Assembly: GCA_964488685.1 (NCBI GenBank)
Contig: CAZAVY010000014.1
Location: forward strand, 1-42,049
Direction of reading: 5' to 3'
DNA: 42,049 nt
Origin: GCA-001735895 sp964488685
GTDB lineage: Bacteria > Pseudomonadota > Gammaproteobacteria > GCA-001735895
This document shows, one piece after another, positions 16,759-25,150 of the stretch. The number at the start of each line of letters is the position of its first letter. Positions within the stretch are counted from its first letter, which is position 1. The position numbers were made by a program, and so were the translations under genes. The notes beneath the pieces were generated by a model. That model was given only the letters and a program-made list of their open reading frames with translations. It ran no database searches and was not told the origin of the DNA.

Positions 16759-17082
16759 GGACCGATGAAAACAGCGTCGATACCTTCGACTTCGGCGATG
16801 GCTTCGATATTATCGACCGCATCGATGTGCTCGGCCTGGATGATCACGGCAATATTGTCGTTGGCCGATTCCACGTAACCGGCAAACTCGAGACCATATC
16901 CCTGCGCCCGTGCCAGGCCGACCCCACGCACGCCCCGGGGTGGGTACTTGCACCATTCAACGACGCGGCGCGCGCCTCGTCGGCACTGTTAACCTGCGGC
17001 GCGATAATGCCGTCGGCGACGGAATCGTCAGCATGGTGCCGATTATAAGTTCGTTTTGTCGCAAACGTTCGATAAATTTCAT
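16735..17082 (-). pseudogene. HpcH/HpaI-family aldolase remnant
   Basis: Read on the minus strand from the ATG at 17082 the sequence starts MKFIERLRQNELIIGTMLTIPSP, a typical class II aldolase start (4-hydroxy-2-oxoheptanedioate / dehydrodeoxyglucarate aldolase family). It then jumps, out of frame, to DGIIAPQVNSADEARA, skipping about 60 residues that include the catalytic region. After another one-base shift it continues VVEWCKYPPRGVRG, ARAQGYG, IIQAEHIDAVDN, and ends at IGPYDLSASIG, where it meets the truncated GDPD gene. Two internal lesions plus loss of the C-terminus make it non-functional. Confidence 0.8.
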
Positions 17083-17128
17083 TGTTTAATAACTAACATT
17101 GTGGAAAACAGTACGCAACCCGCCAGTA

Positions 17129-17776
17129 CTACGGAGAAATTCGCTTCATCAGCCAACCGCTCTCGACCCGGGTATATACGATGCGATCGTGGAGTCGATT
17201 ATCCTGCCCCTGCCAGAATTCGATGTATTCGGGCATCAGCTGATAACCAAGCCAACCATCGGGGCGCGGCACATCGCCGTCAGGATAAGTTGCGCGCAAA
17301 CGCTGCACTTCATCCTCGAGACTCGATCGACTCTCAACCTCCGCGGATTGCATCGACGCCGCGGCGCTGAAACGACTTCCCTCGGGCCGCATCAGGAAAT
17401 ATCTTTCGGCGTCATCGGACGGCAGGGTTTTTACCGTCCCCTGCACGCGTACCTGGCGGCTTAAATCGCGCCAGTGAAACAATAGCGCGGCATTTGGATT
17501 CGCCGCTATTTCCTGACCCTTGTTGCTGCGAGAATCGCTATACCAGCAAAACCCTTCGGCATCGACATGCTTGAGCAGAACGATGCGCGCCGACGGCCTG
17601 CCGTCGAGATTGGCCGTGGCCAACGTCATCGCGGTGGCATCGAGTAGTTCCAGGTCACGTGCTCGCTGCAACCAATGCCCGAATTGCACCAATGGATCGG
17701 AATCCATGTTTTTCCGGGTGATGCCCTGCGCTTCATATTTACGGCGCACATCGCTTAAGTCCATTTCGACCGTCAT
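17129..17776 (-). CDS. pdxH: Pyridoxamine 5'-phosphate oxidase PdxH
   Basis: FMN-dependent oxidase (215 aa) converting pyridoxine/pyridoxamine 5'-phosphate to PLP. Motifs in order are ATANLDGRPSARIVLLKHVD (FMN), YSDSRSNKGQEIAANP, ALLFHW, RQVRVQGTV and ERYFLMRPEGSR. The C-terminal PEYIEFWQGQDNRLHDR and GWLMKRISP are diagnostic for PdxH. The usual GSQIGAWVS is replaced by GSRFSAAAS, a mild divergence. I start at the ATG at 17776; the preceding TTG is inside the upstream stop region. The start overlaps the dienelactone hydrolase stop by one base (TGATG), so the two are an operon. PLP supports many enzymes in this window. Confidence 0.94.
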   Translation of the reverse strand: MTVEMDLSDVRRKYEAQGITRKNMDSDPLVQFGHWLQRARDLELLDATAMTLATANLDGRPSARIVLLKHVDAEGFCWYSDSRSNKGQEIAANPNAALLFHWRDLSRQVRVQGTVKTLPSDDAERYFLMRPEGSRFSAAASMQSAEVESRSSLEDEVQRLRATYPDGDVPRPDGWLGYQLMPEYIEFWQGQDNRLHDRIVYTRVESGWLMKRISP

Positions 17777-18504
17777 CAAAACACCTTGTCGAACAGGGCC
17801 TGCATCGCAGACCAGGATTGCTCGTCGGCCTGCTGCTGGTAACCCAGGTCGATGCCATACTTTTCGGCATTCACATCAGCCTGAGGGTTGCTGAAACCGT
17901 GCCTGGCACCTTCGAGCAACAGCACTTCGTAGTCGGCCCGGGCGTTGTCCATCTCCCGCTTGAAGCCTTCCAGATCCTCCATCGTTACCATCGAATCGGC
18001 AGCACCGTGACAAACCAGGATTGTCGCGCCGATACTGCCGGGTTCGGCACTGTGAAACGATCCCAGCGCGCCATGAAAGCTCACCACGGCGGCGAGTGGC
18101 AGGCCGATTCGCGCCATGTGCAGTACCATGGCGCCGCCAAAGCAGTAACCGATCGCGGCGGTACGCCGCGAATCGACCCCGGCTTGATCGAGCAGCAATT
18201 GATAACCTGCTTTGAGCGCGGCACTACCGGCATCCATATCATCTAAAACCCCGCTCATCAAGTTTCCGGCCTGACCGGTATCCGCTGCAATCTGTCCGTC
18301 CCCGTACAGGTCGATTGCAAGTGCAACGTAACCCAGCTCGGCGAGTATATGCGTGCGTCGCACCATGTACTGGTTCAAACCCCACCATTCATGCACCAAC
18401 AGGATTCCGGGGTTGAGGTCGGTGATTTCAGCGTCGTATGCCAGGTAACCCTGGTGCATGGATTCACCCACCGCGTATTCGATTCGATTTGTTAATACGT
18501 TCAT
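17776..18504 (-). CDS. Dienelactone hydrolase family protein
   Basis: Soluble alpha/beta hydrolase of the DLH family, 242 aa. The catalytic triad is visible: Cys121 in GYCFGGAMVL, Asp170 in CHGAADSMV and His202 in GARHGFSNP. LVHEWWGLNQYM (about residues 36-47) is the family oxyanion/substrate region. Homologues hydrolyse cyclic enol-lactones, but many orthologues of this length have undefined carboxylesterase roles. It is upstream of pdxH and overlaps it by one base. A VOC-fold gene diverges on the other side. The family is certain, the substrate is not. Confidence 0.9.
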   Translation of the reverse strand: MNVLTNRIEYAVGESMHQGYLAYDAEITDLNPGILLVHEWWGLNQYMVRRTHILAELGYVALAIDLYGDGQIAADTGQAGNLMSGVLDDMDAGSAALKAGYQLLLDQAGVDSRRTAAIGYCFGGAMVLHMARIGLPLAAVVSFHGALGSFHSAEPGSIGATILVCHGAADSMVTMEDLEGFKREMDNARADYEVLLLEGARHGFSNPQADVNAEKYGIDLGYQQQADEQSWSAMQALFDKVF

Positions 18505-18589
18505 AGACGTCGCCTCATTCCAGATCCGGGAACGGAAATTCTACCCTGTAAAACTATTAACAGGTAGCTTTGTGATCTACCATGTCGAC

Positions 18590-19234
18590 ATGAACAACCT
18601 CGATCATATAGTGATCGCAGCAGCCACGTTAAAACAGGGCGCTGACTATATTCGATCGACCCTCGGCGTCGAAATTCCAAAAGGCGGGGTTCACCAGACT
18701 ATGGGGACTCACAACTGTTTGATGCAATTGGGTAACGACGCTTATCTCGAAGTCATCGCCATCAATCCCGGTGGCAACGCACCCGCATCCCCACGCTGGT
18801 TCGGGCTCGACACCACATTGTTGCGCGCCGCAATCCGGCACAAACCCCGGTTGATTACCTGGATTATAAACACGCCCGAAATACACCAACTGGTCGGTAG
18901 CGCAGGCTTCGACCTCGGCACTCCGATCGCGCTCAGCCGGGACGAGCTCAAGTGGGAAATTGCTCTGACAGACGATGGCCGACTGCTCGCTGACGGTATG
19001 CTGCCCTACTGCATTCAATGGCACAGCAGGCCGCATCCGTCGAGAGGCATGGCCGACCGGGGCTGCCTGCTGCAATCGCTGACGATCCATCACAACCGAC
19101 CGCGCTGGATTAGCGGCCGGCTCGACGCCATCGAAGCCAGTCACCTGGTGGATGTGGAACCCCTGGCCGACACCAGAGCCCCGTACCTGTCGGCAATAAT
19201 CGACACCCCCACCGGCACGCTTACCCTCACCTAG
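18590..19234 (+). CDS. VOC-family (glyoxalase-like domain) protein
   Basis: Small soluble protein, 214 aa, of the Glyoxalase_3-type VOC superfamily. The N-terminal unit begins MNNLDHIVIAAATLKQGADYI with the metal-type His in the first strand, then GVEIPKGGVHQTMGTHNCLMQLGNDAYLEVIAI, the typical first module. The second half (IQWHSRPHPSRGM, LTIHHNRPRWI) is the substrate domain of this subfamily. The frame extends upstream to 18458, but homology starts at the ATG at 18590. It diverges from the dienelactone hydrolase. No specific reaction can be assigned. Confidence 0.8.
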   Translation: MNNLDHIVIAAATLKQGADYIRSTLGVEIPKGGVHQTMGTHNCLMQLGNDAYLEVIAINPGGNAPASPRWFGLDTTLLRAAIRHKPRLITWIINTPEIHQLVGSAGFDLGTPIALSRDELKWEIALTDDGRLLADGMLPYCIQWHSRPHPSRGMADRGCLLQSLTIHHNRPRWISGRLDAIEASHLVDVEPLADTRAPYLSAIIDTPTGTLTLT

Positions 19235-19270
19235 CCTGGGCTTCGAACGGGTCCGGAAATGACAAATCGC

Positions 19271-20068
19271 TCAGGGGTTATTGAGCCATTCGCAGGGGCC
19301 GAAAGGGTCGGGGCGGAAATAGCAGATCATGCGGCCGTCGGGACCGGCCTCGGCGCTGTCGCGCCAGGGCGCCATGCCATGCAGAATCAGACGGTGTGCG
19401 AGGAAAGCTTCGCCGGGTCGGGCATGAATTTCGACACGCTCACATTTTGAGAAAACTTTTTCGCGCGCATTGTGATAGGCCTCGGTTACATCCTGCTCAC
19501 CCCATTGCGCGACAGGAATGCCGGTGAAACGCGCCGAAAAGGCATCGCGAATAATTTCCTGCGATCCTTCCCATACCACGAACGGCGAAGCCTCGGCATT
19601 AAACTCTACCATTGGAATGCCCAGAATGAATCCATGATGTTCGCGCAGGTGACGCCGATGCCTGGACCCTTCGGACAATAAACCATCGACATGCGCGGCG
19701 TCGCATGCGCGCCGAAAATGTGCCTTGGCCGTCGATTCGCCTTCCATCGGACGGGGATATCCGGGGTAACAAACCGAAACCTGGGCGGCATCCCAGGCGA
19801 CATCCCGTAGCCCCAGTTCAGTGGCGATGAAATCAACCGCCAGTCCGCGCAAAGGGCCGCTATCTGCAATTGCAGCCCTTTCGTCGTTGGGCAATGCGTT
19901 AACGCCGGCAAACCAGGTACCCTGGTAGCGCAACCATTTTGCCATATCGGGATCGCTTAATGTAGCGCGCGCCGATGCCAAGGCTGCCTCGACCCAGCTC
20001 GATAACATCGGGTCTTTAGCAAATTGGCACCAGCCGCGGCTGAAGAATTGCCTGGCGAGATTGCGCAT
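19271..20068 (-). CDS. Phytanoyl-CoA dioxygenase-like (2OG-Fe(II)) oxygenase
   Basis: Probable non-haem iron, 2-oxoglutarate-dependent oxygenase, 265 aa. The facial triad looks intact: His127-x-Asp129 in AAHVDGLL, and a distal His at 225 or 230 in FLAHRLILHGMAPW. An Arg follows in GRMICYFRPDP (R246 or R252) suited to bind 2-oxoglutarate. The N-terminal part is helical, with no signal peptide. It stands alone on the minus strand, back to back with the remnant and aminotransferase at 20119-21556. Relatives act on small carboxylated or phosphonated compounds, but nothing here identifies the substrate. Confidence 0.7.
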   Translation of the reverse strand: MRNLARQFFSRGWCQFAKDPMLSSWVEAALASARATLSDPDMAKWLRYQGTWFAGVNALPNDERAAIADSGPLRGLAVDFIATELGLRDVAWDAAQVSVCYPGYPRPMEGESTAKAHFRRACDAAHVDGLLSEGSRHRRHLREHHGFILGIPMVEFNAEASPFVVWEGSQEIIRDAFSARFTGIPVAQWGEQDVTEAYHNAREKVFSKCERVEIHARPGEAFLAHRLILHGMAPWRDSAEAGPDGRMICYFRPDPFGPCEWLNNP

Positions 20069-20118
20069 TGTATTGCCGATGCTATCATGCCTCGATAAAC
20101 ACCTGGAAAAGCCTTGAT

Positions 20119-20311
20119 ATGAACGATACGACCGGGGAGCGTATTACCCAATTGCCCTGCTGGAAGGGGCGAATCGCTGTTACGCGAGACCCTGTGGTCG
20201 ATGGTGTCGGAACTCAATTCCCGTGTCGATATGGATTTCGCCGACTACACACGAAAAAACCTGGCGCGATTTGAAACGGCTTATGCCGATTATAAAAGCA
20301 ACTATCCCTAG
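20119..20311 (+). pseudogene. Choline/ethanolamine kinase-family (APH-fold) remnant
   Basis: The first 18 codons read MNDTTGERITQLPCWKGR, like the N-terminus of the bacterial choline-kinase/APH family (LPCW-x-G before the nucleotide loop). In the +1 frame the last 47 codons read GESLLRETLWSMVSELNS, then RVDMDFADYTRKNLARFETAY, to a TAG at 20309-20311, resembling that family's C-terminal helices. About 200-250 residues, including the catalytic HxDxxxxN loop, are missing, and the two ends are out of frame. It sits immediately upstream of the aminotransferase, so its stop overlaps that gene's AGGAG. The family call rests on short segments. Confidence 0.55.
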
Positions 20312-20320
20312 GAGTAATTT

Positions 20321-21556
20321 ATGAAACTCGATATTGACTTTGTCAGATCGCAATTTGATCAGCTCGGCGACGATCACGAGTTTGTGTTCGCTTCCAACGC
20401 CGGTGGCAGTTATGTATGTAAGCAGGTCAACAAACTGCTGGAACACTACAACCACCATACCCGGGTGCAACCCTACTCGCGCTTCGCTTCTTCAGCCGAG
20501 GCGGGCGAGGCAATGGATCGCGCACACGACATCTGGGCACAAGCGCTGAATATAAGTTCAGACGAGTTGACCGTGGGACCTTCAACTTCGATGAATACCT
20601 ATGTCATGGCGCAGTCCATAGGCGATGTGTGGAAAGCAGGCGACGAAATCATCGTTACCAACCAGGACCACGAAGCCAATAGCGGGGTCTGGCGACGTAA
20701 AGCCCATGAAAAAGGCGTCACAATCCGGCAATGGGAGGTGGATGCAGATACAGGTTTGCTCAACATCGAGTCGTTGTTTCCACTGCTGCGCGACAATACG
20801 CGCTGGGTATTTTTTAGCCACTGCTCGAATATCGTCGGTACCGTAAACCCGGTTGCAGAAATCGTCAGGACCATCAAAACCGGCAGTAGGGCGCGTGTAT
20901 TTATCGACGCGGTTGCCTATGCTCCACATCATATAACAGACTTGAAGGCACTCGGCATCGATGCTTACACCATCAGCCTGTACAAGGTCTTCGGTCCCCA
21001 TCAGAGTCTGATGTATATCAACCAGGATATTTACGGCGATACAACTTCCCAGGCACATTATTTTAATAGTGGGAGTCCGACCAAGGACTTTAACCCCGCC
21101 GGTCCGCAGCACGCGCAGGTAGCAGCCTGCGCCGGCGTGCTGGATTACTTCGATGATCTGCATCGTCATCATTTCGGCGACGGCGACAAGAATCGCAATC
21201 AGCGATTAGACGATATCCACGAGTTGATTTTGCACCACGAAAATCAACTCGCCGCACCCCTGCTCGAGCTTCTGCATCAACATACCGATGCCCGCCTGTT
21301 GGGTAAAACGCACACCCGGGACAACGACCGTGCACCGACAATTGCGTTTAAACCGCTAAGGCAAAGTTCGCAGTCGGTCGCTCACAGGTTACAGGATGCC
21401 GGCATTGGCACCGAGAACGGAAATTTCGACGCGCACCGACTGATCAGCGACCTCGGCATCGATCCTGAAGACGGCGTGGTACGACTGTCGCTGGTTCATT
21501 ACAGCAACCAGGCCGAAGTCGATCAAATACTGATCGCGCTGGATAAGGTTTTATAA
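20321..21556 (+). CDS. Aminotransferase class V / cysteine desulfurase-like PLP enzyme
   Basis: PLP-dependent fold I enzyme, 411 aa. It has FASNAGGSYV at the start, ELTVGPSTSMNTYVMAQ (phosphate-cup region, about residues 82-98), NQDHEANSGVWRR, Asp196 in VFIDAVAYAPHH and the Schiff-base Lys222 in SLYKVFGPHQSLMY. It ends like SufS/CsdA-type proteins (GVVRLSLVHYSNQAEVDQIL). No obvious active-site Cys loop of group II desulfurases is seen, so a selenocysteine lyase/desulfurase-like or other lyase/isopenicillin-epimerase-like reaction is possible. AGGAG lies six bases before the ATG. No pathway partner is adjacent. Confidence 0.85.
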   Translation: MKLDIDFVRSQFDQLGDDHEFVFASNAGGSYVCKQVNKLLEHYNHHTRVQPYSRFASSAEAGEAMDRAHDIWAQALNISSDELTVGPSTSMNTYVMAQSIGDVWKAGDEIIVTNQDHEANSGVWRRKAHEKGVTIRQWEVDADTGLLNIESLFPLLRDNTRWVFFSHCSNIVGTVNPVAEIVRTIKTGSRARVFIDAVAYAPHHITDLKALGIDAYTISLYKVFGPHQSLMYINQDIYGDTTSQAHYFNSGSPTKDFNPAGPQHAQVAACAGVLDYFDDLHRHHFGDGDKNRNQRLDDIHELILHHENQLAAPLLELLHQHTDARLLGKTHTRDNDRAPTIAFKPLRQSSQSVAHRLQDAGIGTENGNFDAHRLISDLGIDPEDGVVRLSLVHYSNQAEVDQILIALDKVL

Positions 21557-21597
21557 CCGGTTAGTGAACAAAACCAGAACAGAGACAGGGAGGGGTG

Positions 21598-21666
21598 TCG
21601 CCGCTGCAACTAGCCCGGGGTTATCAAAACATGGTCGAAATCCTGTTGGCAGCCGGCGCGAAATAG
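21598..21666 (+). pseudogene. Ankyrin-repeat C-terminal remnant
   Basis: In one frame, 22 codons before a TAG read SPLQLARGYQNMVEILLAAG then AK, a nearly canonical final ankyrin repeat (TPLHLA-x-G-x-x-x-MVEILLAAGA). No start codon or further repeats are present; the frame is closed upstream by a TGA at 21565-21567. It appears to be the last fragment of a deleted ankyrin-repeat gene. Confidence 0.5.
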
Positions 21667-21675
21667 CAGGCGCAT

Positions 21676-22575
21676 CTAACCCGAGGAGGACGATTCTGCG
21701 GCTCGCATCTTGATGCGACGCGCGACGAGCGCTTCCCGATGGGTAAGGTAACTGATCGCAGCCACTATAATCAGCGCGCCGATGATAACCCAGGTATCAG
21801 GGATTTCATCAAACAACCAATATCCAATAATGATCGCCCAGATCAGTTGCAGGAATGACAGCGGCTGGGTTACCGTAAGTGGTGCGTAACCGATCGCGCG
21901 CGTGATGGCATAATGCCCGGCCGTGGCAAATACGGCCACCATCGCCAGCCATCCGATTTCGGTCAGCGTAGGCTCGCGCCAGTAATATACGGCACCGGGC
22001 AGCAAGGCCAGCGTACAGACAATAGTTAACATCACCAGGATCTCGCCCGAACTCTCGCTTTGAGTCAGGTGCTTTGCAAACAGAAAGGATCCGGCAAAGC
22101 AAAACGCTGCAATCAACTGCGCCAGGGAGCCCGCATCGATGGTCTGAAAACCGGGGCGCAGAATGATAACAGTTCCGACAAATCCCGCCGCGATCGCCAT
22201 CATTCGACGCGCCTTGACCTGTTCATGAAAAATCAGAATAGCGCCCAGCGCGGTGAACACAGGCGTCGAAAAACCGATTGCGGTAACGTCCGACAGCGGG
22301 ATGCGAGCCATTGCAAAAAACCACAGCATCACCGCAAAGCTGTGCAGCATGCCGCGTAGCAGGTAGATCTTAAAATTGCCGGTTCTATAAATCCGCCGGC
22401 GCATTCGCCAAAGCATCGGCAATAACAGGACAAGGCCGATTGTGTAGCGGATAAACGCTGCTTCGACCGCGGGCATGTCGGAGCCGAGGTAGCGTACCAG
22501 AACGGTCACGGCAACAAAAAGCAGCCCCCCTGCGGCCATCCACAGACAGCCCAGTAGATTTGATTGATGCGGCAT
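21676..22575 (-). CDS. EamA/DMT-family transporter
   Basis: Inner-membrane drug/metabolite transporter, about 299 aa, with ten predicted hydrophobic helices in two EamA repeats. The first starts LLGCLWMAAGGLLFVAVTVLV; the second includes AQLIAAFCFAGSFLFAKHL. Motifs typical of the RhaT/YdcZ-like group are VEAAFIRYTIGLVLLLPML, PLSDVTAIGFSTPVFTALGA and the ending PDTWVIIGALIIVAA. The frame extends to a GTG at 22668, but the extra 31 residues (Cys- and Pro-rich) are not membrane-like. I start at the ATG at 22575, giving the usual family length. The substrate is unknown. Confidence 0.85.
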   Translation of the reverse strand: MPHQSNLLGCLWMAAGGLLFVAVTVLVRYLGSDMPAVEAAFIRYTIGLVLLLPMLWRMRRRIYRTGNFKIYLLRGMLHSFAVMLWFFAMARIPLSDVTAIGFSTPVFTALGAILIFHEQVKARRMMAIAAGFVGTVIILRPGFQTIDAGSLAQLIAAFCFAGSFLFAKHLTQSESSGEILVMLTIVCTLALLPGAVYYWREPTLTEIGWLAMVAVFATAGHYAITRAIGYAPLTVTQPLSFLQLIWAIIIGYWLFDEIPDTWVIIGALIIVAAISYLTHREALVARRIKMRAAESSSSG

Positions 22576-22796
22576 GCAGGCAATTGGAACATCTTCGCAG
22601 GTGGGAATGCAAACATGAGCGCTGCTTGCCACCGGTTCTCCCGGTAAAATCCCTACGAACCTGTTCACCGCGCTGACTCGACGAAAGGATCATGCGCCGC
22701 TTAACCGGCTCCGGGGTTGGTTTAGCGGTGAAGAATCAGGGTCGGATGTCAGACTGCGTTCAGTGCAGTATACCCAAACGAAAACCCGGAGACAGC

Positions 22797-24257
22797 TTAT
22801 GGCACCACAAAGCCAAAATTGTTTTTACCTTTGCGCTTTATCTGGTACATCGCTTTATCAGCTGAACGAACCAGTGCTTCTGCGGTAGTACCATTTTCCG
22901 GGTAAAGGGAAATTCCGATACTGGCACTGACCGATACACTGATTGTTTCGATATCAATGGGTTGTGCGATCTGCTTGATCAGGTTGGAAGCAATGCGCTC
23001 CGCAATCGAAACCTCGGGCAAACTCGATAAAATAATGACAAATTCATCGCCACCAATGCGTGCCACTGTGTCGGTTTCGCGGATTTCATCCTTGATACGA
23101 TCAGCGGTAGCCTTTAACACCAGGTCTCCGAATTCATGGCCGTGCAGGTCGTTGATTTCCTTGAAACCATCGAGGTCGAGAAACATTACCGCAGACATCT
23201 GGCGGGAGCGGCGCGCTTCCGCGAGCGAATGATCGAGTCGATCTTTACACAACCGCAAGCTGGGTAGCCCGGTGAGCGCATCATGATTGGCGAGGAAATC
23301 AAGTTCGGCCGATATCTTTTCACGCTCCTCGATTTCCTGTTCTAACTGCTTTACCGTGCGCGCCAGCTTTCGAGTGCGGCTTTTGACCTGTGCTTCAAGG
23401 GAATCACGTGCGTCTCGCAGGCTCTGTTCGGTGTTCTTCTGTTCGGTAATATCCTGTTTTACACCAATCGACTGGCTTACCTCGCCGTCTGTTGATCGCA
23501 CCGCCATGCATCGTTCCCGGATCCAGCGCTCTTGTCCATCGGCGCGATGAATTCGGTACTCGATGTTCAGATCTTCACCGTTCTCCTGCAGATTTTTGTA
23601 GGCTTCGGCGACTTCGGTGTAATCGTCTCGGTGTACGTCCTCGATATCGTCTTTCCTGGATTGTACCATTGCCATGTACTCGTCGACACTGACGCCATAA
23701 ATTCTGGCAAAGCCCGGACTGATGTAATTGTACGATCCGGTAACGACATTAAAAATAAAATGCCCTATATCGGTGACCGCTTCTACCTGCTGTGCGAGAG
23801 CATCCTTGTTCTCAAGTTCCTGTTGGTAAAGTTTGCGTTCAGTAACATCCTGCAGTAACCCGAAAGCGGCAGTAGCCTTCCCGTGCTTGTCAAATTCGAC
23901 GGCGCCGGTTTCAAAAATATATCTTGTTTCTCCATCGTTACGAATAATTCGGTATTCAATTTCATGCGAACCGGTCTGTCGTTGCGATTTGTAAGACTGA
24001 GTGTAAAGCTCACGGTCTTCGGGATGCAATGTCATCATCAGCTGCTCCCATGAATTCTGAGATTTCAGTACCTGCTCGACAGTCTGATTGAAAATGCGGG
24101 CGTATCCATCAGAACAGGCTTTAATGCAATCGTTTTCGAAGTCCCATTCGCAATGCCCGATGTTGGCAAGCTGCTCGGTCGCATCGAGAAGAATATCGCG
24201 TTGACGCAATCGTTCGAGTTCAGCCTCGAGTTCTGAGGCACTGGATTGAATTTTCAT
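22797..24257 (-). CDS. PAS-PAS-GGDEF diguanylate cyclase
   Basis: Cytoplasmic sensor and c-di-GMP synthase, about 486 aa. It has an N-terminal coiled coil, then two PAS/PAC modules (about residues 30-150 and 155-280, each ending in a PAC block such as AAFGLLQDVTERK and QSIGVKQDITEQK). A linker coil (about 285-325) and a C-terminal GGDEF domain follow. The catalytic signature is intact (ARIGGDEFVIIL), DLDGFKEINDLHGHEFGD carries the metal Asp, and RETD five residues upstream is a complete inhibitory I-site. The frame opens at a GTG at 24269; the ATG at 24257 is preferred. No EAL domain is present. A broken GGDEF copy lies directly upstream. Confidence 0.93.
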   Translation of the reverse strand: MKIQSSASELEAELERLRQRDILLDATEQLANIGHCEWDFENDCIKACSDGYARIFNQTVEQVLKSQNSWEQLMMTLHPEDRELYTQSYKSQRQTGSHEIEYRIIRNDGETRYIFETGAVEFDKHGKATAAFGLLQDVTERKLYQQELENKDALAQQVEAVTDIGHFIFNVVTGSYNYISPGFARIYGVSVDEYMAMVQSRKDDIEDVHRDDYTEVAEAYKNLQENGEDLNIEYRIHRADGQERWIRERCMAVRSTDGEVSQSIGVKQDITEQKNTEQSLRDARDSLEAQVKSRTRKLARTVKQLEQEIEEREKISAELDFLANHDALTGLPSLRLCKDRLDHSLAEARRSRQMSAVMFLDLDGFKEINDLHGHEFGDLVLKATADRIKDEIRETDTVARIGGDEFVIILSSLPEVSIAERIASNLIKQIAQPIDIETISVSVSASIGISLYPENGTTAEALVRSADKAMYQIKRKGKNNFGFVVP

Positions 24258-24314
24258 TTTGACGGGCACGGGTATAAGGATACTTTCTCAATATGTCTTA
24301 TTATATAATGTAGC

Positions 24315-24611
24315 TCAAAGACCCACAGAACCAACAAATCCGAAACTATTCTTGCCCAGGCGTTTGACCTGGTACATCGCCTTGTCAGCCGAGCGGATTA
24401 ACTCCTCGGCGGTAACGCCGTTGTCCGGATATAACGAAATTCCGATGCTGGTGCTGATCGCGACTTCGATGTTATCAATTTTGAACGGCAGGGCGACCTC
24501 ACTGTTCATCTTATCCAGTTCAGCCTGGAGTTCTACCCGGGTTAAACTGGAATATTCCGATTCTGGGATTTCCTGCGTCTGCGCTATTTCAAGCGAATTT
24601 AGCGTCGGCAT
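24315..24611 (-). pseudogene. Truncated GGDEF-domain protein (internally deleted)
   Basis: A 98-aa frame whose C-terminal 45 residues (ISTSIGISLYPDNGVTAEEL, then IRSADKAMYQVKR) are the end of a GGDEF domain. They are nearly identical to the end of the downstream PAS-PAS-GGDEF protein. The first 35 residues (MPTLNSLEIAQTQ, ELQAELDKM) look like an unrelated start of a sensor gene. The substrate-binding, metal and GGDEF signature region is missing, so it cannot be a cyclase. It reads as a full-length paralogue that lost its middle without breaking the frame. Both genes are on the same strand, so this may be an old tandem duplication. Confidence 0.75.
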
Positions 24612-24798
24612 TTTTTTGATTCAATTATTAGCGGTCACAAGCAATGAGTATAGGCGTGAATATCGATTTTTCCATATGACCCTATAAGGCATAAATACAG
24701 TCAGGAGACTGTCTAAATCCGCTTAAGCGGTATAGCGATAAAAAAAACTCGCTGTAGCATAATCGGAGCACTATTTGATACCCATGGGGTTGTAAGCC

Positions 24799-25150
24799 AT
24801 GACTCAACCTGCGTCAGCAATCGCCACCGAAAATAGCCTTATTGGTAAATTGCGCGCGATACTCGGCGACCGGGTTTCGACCAGCAGCTCTGTGATTGAA
24901 CAGCACGGCCGCGGTGAATCCTGGCATCCAGCACAGGCTCCTGACGCGGAGTGTTTCGTACAAAGCGACGATGAAGTAGTCAGCATCGTCAAACTCTGCG
25001 CCGAAACCGCGACACCGGTTTATTTTTCCCGATCGATCCCGGCGCAAACACATCGATCGGTAGCATGACAGCGACGCCGCAATCGAAGCAATCAAAGCAG
25101 CCCTGGATCCGCAAAACATCATGAATCCCGGAAAGGTCGTCGATTGTTAA
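24799..25150 (+). pseudogene. FAD-linked oxidase (D-lactate dehydrogenase type) remnant
   Basis: Residues 1-75 (LIGKLRAILGDRVSTSSS, VIEQHGRGESWHP, VVSIVKLCAETATPV) match the N-terminus of D-lactate/glycolate-type FAD oxidases. At 25020-25070, in another frame, FFPIDPGANTSIGSMTA is the conserved FAD-binding FPIDPGANASIGGM block. From about 25065 to the TAA at 25148-25150, DSDAAIEAIKAALDPQNIMN then PGKVVDC is the family's C-terminal tail. Roughly 50 residues are missing at the first junction and about 300 at the second. The gene has thus collapsed to three conserved islands. It overlaps the convergent acpH stop by a few bases. Confidence 0.75.

Noticed and set aside
24697..24730. Hairpin ACAGTC-AGGA-GACTGT and palindrome CCGCTTAAGCGG
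   Set aside because: Real dyads, but not followed by a T-run and not at a gene end in either direction; no function could be supported.
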